A DNA stretch of 9,635 nucleotides. Origin: JACCQS01 sp050999295 (GTDB lineage Bacteria; Actinomycetota; Actinomycetes; Mycobacteriales; Geodermatophilaceae). Shown here in pieces: positions 5,991 through 9,635 of this stretch; the stretch's first letter is position 1, and each line of letters opens with the position of its first letter. Where the stretch lies: positions 1 to 9,635 of the forward strand of contig JBPCPI010000115.1 of NCBI GenBank assembly GCA_050999295.1, read 5' to 3'. A program made the translations under genes and the position numbers. The notes below the pieces were generated by a model. It was given only the letters and a program-made list of their open reading frames with translations. It was not told the origin of the DNA and made no database searches.

Positions 5991-6356
5991 TCAGCGGACG
6001 TGGCGGATGTTCTTGGCGGTGCCCCATGCGCCGTCGGCCGTCCACACGGTCGCGGGAAGTCGTTCGGCGGTCGCCAGACATAACCGATCGGCTAGCGACA
6101 GTCCACTACCGGCGCGCCACAGGCGAGCTGCGCGCTCGGCGTCGGCTGCCAGAACCGGTTCGACGGTGAGGCCATAGCTCTGCAGCAGAGCGCGCGATAA
6201 ATCCCAATCCTGGTCATGCGCGATGAGCTTCTGCGCGGTCTCGGACCAGTTGGCGGCACTGCACCGGCCGCCATCGGTGAGCGCTCGCTCTACGATGTCC
6301 GCTCCGTCCTCGCCGTTCAGAAAGCACAGCAGCGCGGAGGCGTCGAACAGATTCAC
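5991..6356 (-). CDS. vapC: VapC-type PIN-domain ribonuclease toxin
   Basis: The 121-residue protein is a compact PIN domain, the nuclease fold of VapC toxins, which cleave specific RNAs such as tRNA or rRNA and stop growth when freed from their antitoxin. The acidic metal-binding residues are present: D5 in NLFDASAL, E39 in NWSETAQKL, D90 in LSLADRLCLATA, and D108 in TADGAW. The likely start is GTG at 6356, because it overlaps the antitoxin stop by 4 bp (GTGA) and leaves the first PIN strand at the very N-terminus. Overlapping antitoxin-then-toxin order is standard for vapBC operons. It is convergent with the PHP gene, with only 9 bp between the stops and no visible terminator. The target RNA cannot be predicted. 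Confidence 0.9.
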   Translation of the reverse strand: MNLFDASALLCFLNGEDGADIVERALTDGGRCSAANWSETAQKLIAHDQDWDLSRALLQSYGLTVEPVLAADAERAARLWRAGSGLSLADRLCLATAERLPATVWTADGAWGTAKNIRHVR

Positions 6357-6598
6357 GCGGCGTCTTCGGCCGCTGCCTGCCTGCGCCGATCTGCCAGCAG
6401 TTCCCCGACGACGTCGAAACCCTGAAGACGATCGCGAACCAATTCCTTGACCTGCGTACGCGTCGCGAGCACCAACCCCTGAGGCGTCTCGAGCAGGACG
6501 AGCGGAGTTCCCGACTTGAGGTCGAGACGCTCACGGAGCTCAGCCGGCACGACCAGTCGACCCCGATCACCCATCACTATGGCATACGTCCCACTCAT
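6353..6598 (-). CDS. vapB: VapB-type antitoxin, AbrB/SpoVT/MazE DNA-binding fold
   Basis: The 81-residue protein opens with a swapped-hairpin AbrB domain (about residues 5-48): YAIVMGDRGRLVVPAELRER, then LDLKSGTPLVLLETPQGLVL. This family binds operator DNA as a dimer. The C-terminal 30 residues are charged and helical and should wrap the toxin. It precedes vapC and overlaps it by 4 bp, so the pair is co-translated and the complex probably represses its own promoter. The start ATG at 6598 has no Shine-Dalgarno sequence, but a TACGGT box lies 6 nt upstream, which suggests a leaderless mRNA. Confidence 0.88.
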   Translation of the reverse strand: MSGTYAIVMGDRGRLVVPAELRERLDLKSGTPLVLLETPQGLVLATRTQVKELVRDRLQGFDVVGELLADRRRQAAAEDAA

Positions 6599-6604
6599 GG
6601 CCCA

Positions 6605-6610
6605 ACCGTA
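6605..6610 (-). promoter_or_regulatory. candidate -10 box for leaderless vapBC mRNA
   Basis: Read on the reverse strand, TACGGT (TANNNT) is followed by 6 nt and then the vapB ATG, the same geometry as at 1264-1269. A TTGATT lies 22 nt further upstream, too far for a normal -35. No ribosome-binding site precedes vapB, which supports leaderless expression. Confidence 0.4.
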
Positions 6611-6679
6611 CCATCGCGGCTATCGCTGTGGGAATCAACGAGAGTAGCTCCGGCTTGCCACAGGAAGTCGTCGTCCCCC

Positions 6680-6738
6680 ATCCGAGTGAAGGACGCCTTC
6701 TGCCAATAGGTTCGACTCATGGCGTCCTTCACTCGGAT
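6680..6738. repeat. 18-bp perfect inverted repeat with 23-nt loop
   Basis: ATCCGAGTGAAGGACGCC (6680-6697) and its exact reverse complement (6721-6738) enclose a 23-nt loop. It lies in the 211-bp divergent gap between vapB and the acyl-CoA dehydrogenase gene, 81 bp from one start and 71 bp from the other. No gene ends here, so a terminator is not expected. I have an unverified recollection of similar GAGTGAAGGACGCC palindromes in other actinomycete genomes. A dispersed palindromic element or a small non-autonomous mobile element is the best guess; a regulator site is possible. Confidence 0.75.
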
Positions 6739-6785
6739 CGTCGAGCCCGGGAAGTGGAAGTGACCGCTCCTGGGTCGCCGGTCGC

Positions 6786-6791
6786 TAGATT
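6786..6791 (+). promoter_or_regulatory. candidate -10 box of the acyl-CoA dehydrogenase gene
   Basis: TAGATT matches TATAAT at 4 of 6 positions and lies 18 nt before the GTG start, placing the start site near 6798, close to the ribosome-binding site GGAGGG. A GTGACC (6760-6765) could be the -35 but is 20 nt away, longer than usual. Confidence 0.3.
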
Positions 6792-6809
6792 CGAGCTCGG
6801 AGGGAAGCC

Positions 6810-7961
6810 GTGGACCTGAGTTTGAGCAAGGAACAGTCCGCCGTACGCGAGGCCCTGCGTACCTGGGTGGACAAAATTGTCGCCCCCAACGCGATCGAGA
6901 ACGACCGCACCGAGACGTTCCCGAGCGAAGCGCTCGACGGCCTGCGCCGGGACGGGTGGATCGGGCTGACCATCCCCGAGGAGTACGGCGGCAGCGGTGC
7001 GGACCCGATGAGCTACGTGCTGCTGATCGAGGAACTCGGGCGCGGCGACAGCAACGTCCGCTCGATCGTGTCGGTCCACCTCGGCCTGGTGGCCGGATCG
7101 ATCGAACGCTGGGGCACCGAGGAGCAGAAGCAGCACTGGCTGCCGCAGATGGCCACCGGTAAGTGCCTGGGCTGCTTCGGGCTGACCGAGCCCGACGCCG
7201 GCTCGGATCCCGCCAGCCTGCGCTCCACCGCGGTGAAGGTCGACGGCGGATATCAGCTCAACGGCTCGAAGATCTTCATCACGAACGGGACGATCGCCGG
7301 CGTCACCCTGTTCATGGCGCGCACCGGAGGCCCTGGGGCCAAAGGCGTTTCGGCTTTTCTTGTACCAAATGACTCAACCGGCTTCGAGGCCAAACCGATC
7401 CACGGCAAGCTTGGCCTGCGCTCATGCGACACAGCCGAACTCACGCTGACCGACGTCGTCGTCGGCGAGGACGCCCTGCTCGGGGGCGAGGGCAACGGGA
7501 TCAAGGTGGCGCTGTCGGCCCTTGACGACGGCCGGATGTCCCTGGGCGCCTCCTGTACCGGTGTAGGCCAGTCCGCGCTCGAGGTGATGACCGCGTACGC
7601 CACCGAGCGCCAACAGTTCGGCCGCCCGATCGCGGGCTTCCAACTGATCCAGGAACTCATCGCCGACACCGCGGTCGAGGTCGAGGCGGCGCGGCTGCTG
7701 ACCTGGAAGTGCGCCGACACCAAGGCGCGTGGCGAGCGGCACACCTTGGCCGCGTCGATGGCGAAGTACTACGCCTCGGAGATGTCCGTACGCGCCGCCA
7801 ACGCGGCGGTCCAGGTGCACGGCGGGTACGGGTACGTCGACGAGTTCATCGTCGGCAAACTGCTCCGTGACGCCCGGGTGACGACGCTGTACGAGGGCAC
7901 TAGTCAGGTGCAGAAACTGCTCATCGGACGGGCGGTCACCGGCATCTCGGCGTTCACCTGA
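6810..7961 (+). CDS. acyl-CoA dehydrogenase (FAD-dependent)
   Basis: The enzyme oxidises an acyl-CoA to the trans-2-enoyl-CoA, passing electrons from FAD to electron-transfer flavoprotein, as in fatty-acid or branched-chain amino-acid breakdown. The 383-residue length is normal. The three domains are clear: a helical N-terminus (about 1-115, with GLTIPEEYGGSG near 52), the beta domain with the signatures CFGLTEPDAGSD near 125 and GSKIFITNG near 152, and a C-terminal helical domain with ERQQFGRPIAGFQ near 265, QVHGGYGY near 335 and LYEGTSQVQKLLIGR near 360. The catalytic base is E362 in YEGT, the position used by short- and medium-chain enzymes; isovaleryl-CoA dehydrogenase places it elsewhere. 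Substrate length cannot be assigned. GTG at 6810 is chosen because GGAGGG (6799-6804) lies 5 nt upstream and the N-terminus fits the family. It is monocistronic and convergent with the SGNH gene 15 bp downstream. Confidence 0.95.
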   Translation: MDLSLSKEQSAVREALRTWVDKIVAPNAIENDRTETFPSEALDGLRRDGWIGLTIPEEYGGSGADPMSYVLLIEELGRGDSNVRSIVSVHLGLVAGSIERWGTEEQKQHWLPQMATGKCLGCFGLTEPDAGSDPASLRSTAVKVDGGYQLNGSKIFITNGTIAGVTLFMARTGGPGAKGVSAFLVPNDSTGFEAKPIHGKLGLRSCDTAELTLTDVVVGEDALLGGEGNGIKVALSALDDGRMSLGASCTGVGQSALEVMTAYATERQQFGRPIAGFQLIQELIADTAVEVEAARLLTWKCADTKARGERHTLAASMAKYYASEMSVRAANAAVQVHGGYGYVDEFIVGKLLRDARVTTLYEGTSQVQKLLIGRAVTGISAFT

Positions 7962-7976
7962 CCCAACGCGGCGAAC

Positions 7977-8601
7977 TCAGTGGTCGGGCTGCAGCGCGGC
8001 GCTGCGCGAGTCCGCGGCTGCCAGGATGTAGGGAACCAGGATCTCGGCGATCCGGGCGTATCCAGCCGACGACGGGTGATAGCGATCCCCCGAGAACACC
8101 GCGGAATCGGCGGCGAACGCACCGGCCAGTTCGGCGGAGATCGGCGCCACCACACCTCCGGCGGCCTCGGTAGCTGCGGCCTGGTGTCGCTGCCTGCAGG
8201 CAGGCCTGGTGCACGAACGGACGGGCAACGGGCGGCACGAACGGGAGGTCGGACAGATCCAGCGCGGGAGCGACGACGACCCGCGCACCGGCGGCACGCA
8301 ACGCTGTTACCGCTGTACCAAGCGCGCCCGCGGCCTGCGCCGGTGGCACGAGCCGGGTCAGATCGTTGGCCCCCACGATGACCAGCGCGAGGTCCGCGCC
8401 GAGCGAGACGGCCCGACGTACCTGCGCCGCCAGATCACGTGACGTCGAACCGGGCAGCGCGAGCACCTGCACGTCGACGCGGTGTCCGTGACTTTCCAAC
8501 GCCTGGGCGAGTCTGGGCCCGACCGCCTCCCCAAGACGCCGCGCACCCGTCCCGTAGGCGATCGAGTCACCGAGGACGACGAGACGCAGCGGGTCAGCCA
8601 T
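7977..8601 (-). pseudogene. SGNH/GDSL hydrolase gene disrupted by a 4-bp duplication
   Basis: SGNH hydrolases are esterases or lipases for small esters, lysophospholipids or sugar acyl groups. The 5' part encodes block I with nucleophile S13 (VVLGDSIAYG), block II G51 (LPGSTS) and block III N79 (VGANDL). After residue 133 the frame changes: GCAG is duplicated (8196-8203, forward strand). Removing one copy restores a continuous 206-residue protein in which block V appears as D171-R-Y-H174-P, the Asp and His of the catalytic triad, with a stop at 7977. As written, the first frame instead runs on into the neighbouring gene and lacks Asp and His, so the product should be inactive. The likely start is ATG 8601 (AGGG 5 nt upstream); a GTG at 8607 is the alternative. 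It may be a genuine recent pseudogene or a sequencing or assembly error. The good preservation of both halves favours a very recent event or an error. Confidence 0.85.
8190..8203. repeat. 14-bp palindrome with GCAG tandem duplication at the frameshift
   Basis: CTGCCTGCAGGCAG is a perfect 14-bp palindrome. Its right half contains GCAG twice (8196-8199 and 8200-8203). This is the exact place where the SGNH hydrolase changes frame. Replication slippage at a short direct repeat in a hairpin would produce it. Confidence 0.75.
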
Positions 8602-8667
8602 ACTCACCCTGCAGTCAACGCACTCAGCCGCCCCACTATGCCCGTGGCCGCATCCCCGAGACCGACT

Positions 8668-8694
8668 CAGGGGACCCCTGCAACTTTCTAGGGG
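8668..8694. repeat. overlapping inverted repeats, alternative hairpins
   Basis: CAGGGG (8668-8673) pairs with CCCCTG (8675-8680) around a single A. The same CCCCT (8675-8679) can instead pair with AGGGG (8690-8694) across 10 nt. The two pairings exclude each other. The left part is shared with the 3' end of malQ (12-mer CCGACTCAGGGG). Confidence 0.5.
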
Positions 8695-8697
8695 CGA

Positions 8698-8738
8698 GCG
8701 GCCGGGCGTAAGCCAAGACCCGCGTTGGCTGGGGTCAG
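8698..8738 (+). repeat. 41-bp intergenic repeat, diverged copy C
   Basis: It has the same length as copies A and B, starts with the same GCGGCC and ends with GGCTGGGGT plus CAG; the middle differs. The first pairing is longer here: AGCCAA (8711-8716) with TTGGCT (8725-8730). The second also survives as ACCC (8718-8721) with GGGT (8732-8735). Keeping both pairings while the middle drifts suggests structure matters. Confidence 0.55.
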
Positions 8739-8893
8739 CGTCGTTGCAAAATTCCCCCGATGCGTACGGACAGGCTGTTGCTAAAGCGCGTGGGGCGCAG
8801 GCCGCGAGGCAGCACTCAGGGTGTCACCGGTTCGCTGTTTCCCTTGTCGGCCATTGCCTTCTGGGCTCGACTACGCCAATACGCGCAGCCAGC

Positions 8894-8922
8894 ACCCCGA
8901 GAATCTTCGGGGTAGGGCTACC
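8894..8922 (+). promoter_or_regulatory. hairpins in the DUF998 upstream region
   Basis: ACCCCGA (8894-8900) pairs perfectly with TCGGGGT (8907-8913) across 6 nt. GGTAG (8911-8915) with CTACC (8918-8922) forms a second palindrome that shares bases with the first. No T-run follows, so a terminator is unlikely. It could be an operator or leader structure 58 bp or more before the DUF998 start. Confidence 0.35.
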
Positions 8923-8979
8923 GGACAGTGGGGTGTCTGCCGGATCGTTTCGAGCCGCGCCCGCTGAGACGGTCGAGGC

Positions 8980-9635
8980 GTGACTACAACCGTGTCGGTC
9001 CTGACCCGGCCCCGCCCCATTTCGCGGCGCGTGTCTGCACTGTCGTTCCGGTCCGCCTCCGCTGCCACACCGGCGCTGCTCACGCTGTCCGGCTTAACCC
9101 TGGCCGGCGCCTTCCTCACGATGATCTACCTGCAGTCGGTGTCTGTGGCCGACCTCAGTCCGGTGTCCACCACCGTCAGCGACCTGGTCTTCGTCGACGG
9201 CGTGGGCTGGCTGTTCGGGGTCAGCGTGGTGCTGCTTGCGGTGGCCTCGATCGCCCTGACGGTGGCGCTGGCCCGTACGCGACTCCCCGGCGGCGCTCTG
9301 ATCACCGCGATTCTCAGTCTGTGGTCGCTGGGCCTGATCGTCGCCGCGGTGTTTCCGACCGACCCGGTCGGGATGGCGACCGTGTCGTTGGTGGGCGAGA
9401 TCCATCGCTACGCCGGGGCGACGATGTACGTCAGCCTGCCGCTGGCCGGCTGGTTGCTCTACCGGCGCTCCGGGTCCGAGCCGCCGTGGCACCCGTACCG
9501 CGCAGCCATCCGGCAGCTCAGCCTGACCGCTGCCACGCTCGGGGTCCTCTTCACTCTCAGCCATGCGCTGAAGCTGTTCCCCGAGTCCGCTTTGAGTGAC
9601 CTCTTCGCCGGTCATCTCGTGCACGGCCTGGTCGA
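8980..9635 (+). CDS. DUF998-family integral membrane protein (cut by window edge)
   Basis: The frame is open for 218 codons to the right edge, so the C-terminus is missing. After a basic N-terminus (RPRPISRRVSAL) there are about five membrane segments, roughly residues 32-51, 75-97, 104-125, 140-160 and 181-200. The loop FPTDPVGMATVSLVGEIHRYAG (about 125-146) matches the conserved FPTD...H loop of DUF998 proteins, small membrane proteins without an established function. An in-frame stop at 8965-8967 makes GTG 8980 the earliest start; a GTG at 8992 and later codons remain possible. No spaced ribosome-binding site is present. GACGGT lies 6 nt before the GTG, one base away from the TACGGT found at vapB, so this gene may be leaderless too. 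It stands alone, divergent from the SGNH hydrolase. Confidence 0.8.
   Translation, partial: MTTTVSVLTRPRPISRRVSALSFRSASAATPALLTLSGLTLAGAFLTMIYLQSVSVADLSPVSTTVSDLVFVDGVGWLFGVSVVLLAVASIALTVALARTRLPGGALITAILSLWSLGLIVAAVFPTDPVGMATVSLVGEIHRYAGATMYVSLPLAGWLLYRRSGSEPPWHPYRAAIRQLSLTAATLGVLFTLSHALKLFPESALSDLFAGHLVHGLV

Larger units (their letters stand above)
8602..8979. other. 378-bp gene-free region between SGNH and DUF998 genes
   Basis: No convincing gene is seen. A frame at 8744-8983 (+) starts with TTG, uses third codon positions unlike the neighbours and resembles no family I know. The stretch holds inverted repeats at 8668-8694, a diverged copy of the 41-bp repeat at 8698-8738, a less GC-rich patch around 8741-8775, and overlapping hairpins at 8894-8922. 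The promoters of both flanking genes should lie here, but I find no convincing boxes. Confidence 0.55.

Noticed and set aside
6628..6819. Open frame (63 codons) across the vapB/acyl-CoA dehydrogenase gap
   Set aside because: It is largely the large inverted repeat read as codons and overlaps the dehydrogenase start and its ribosome-binding site.
7954..8190. Continuation of the first SGNH frame as a novel C-terminal domain
   Set aside because: The translation is Arg-rich shadow sequence, while the other frame carries the clear block V Asp-His motif, so a frameshift explains it better.
8780..8880. tRNA-like GGTTCG segment
   Set aside because: No cloverleaf arms or anticodon stem can be formed around it.
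8744..8983. Possible small gene (79 codons, TTG start) whose stop overlaps the DUF998 GTG by 4 bp
   Set aside because: There is no ribosome-binding site, third-position base use is unlike the neighbours, the protein looks like no family, and the region contains hairpins; the overlap is probably coincidence.

Overview
The window is high-GC DNA with strong G/C preference at third codon positions, GTG starts, short or absent 5' leaders and actinobacterial gene families (CGNR regulator, PAP2–diacylglycerol-kinase fusion, actinobacterial-type MalQ, PHP protein with a PolX-like N-terminus, DUF998). I read it as chromosomal DNA of an actinomycete (Actinomycetota). The family cannot be fixed from sequence alone. 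No phage, integrase, transposase, CRISPR, tRNA or rRNA is visible.

Layout. (1) 1-506 (-) is the N-terminal part of an MFS transporter that runs off the left edge. It is transcribed away from a CGNR zinc-finger regulator at 613-1143 (+). A perfect 7-bp inverted repeat in the shared intergenic region is the likely operator. (2) Two 41-bp repeats at 1145-1232 precede a PAP2 phosphatase / lipid-kinase fusion (1276-2748, +) that appears to be leaderless. (3) A 141-bp gap holding a duplicated element with an 18-bp perfect palindrome leads into malQ (2890-4947, +), which overlaps a PHP-domain protein (4944-5981, +) by 4 bp. malQ carries an in-frame 48-bp tandem repeat and a 3' tail related to intergenic repeat DNA. 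(4) Convergent to this pair is a VapBC toxin-antitoxin pair (5991-6598, -). (5) The divergent gap before an acyl-CoA dehydrogenase (6810-7961, +) contains an 18-bp perfect inverted repeat with a 23-nt loop. (6) Convergent to it is an SGNH/GDSL hydrolase gene (7977-8601, -) broken by what looks like a 4-bp tandem duplication. (7) A 378-bp gene-free gap with several inverted repeats and a third copy of the 41-bp repeat precedes a DUF998 membrane protein (8980 to right edge, +).

The genes do not form one pathway. Local units are the MFS/CGNR pair (efflux or uptake with its regulator), the translationally coupled malQ–PHP pair (alpha-glucan metabolism plus a metal-dependent phosphoesterase) and the vapBC pair. 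I see no convincing new multi-gene system. The unusual content is small repeated DNA: at least three element types occur between genes, and related sequence seems to have entered the malQ coding region. The clearest lesion is the SGNH frameshift.
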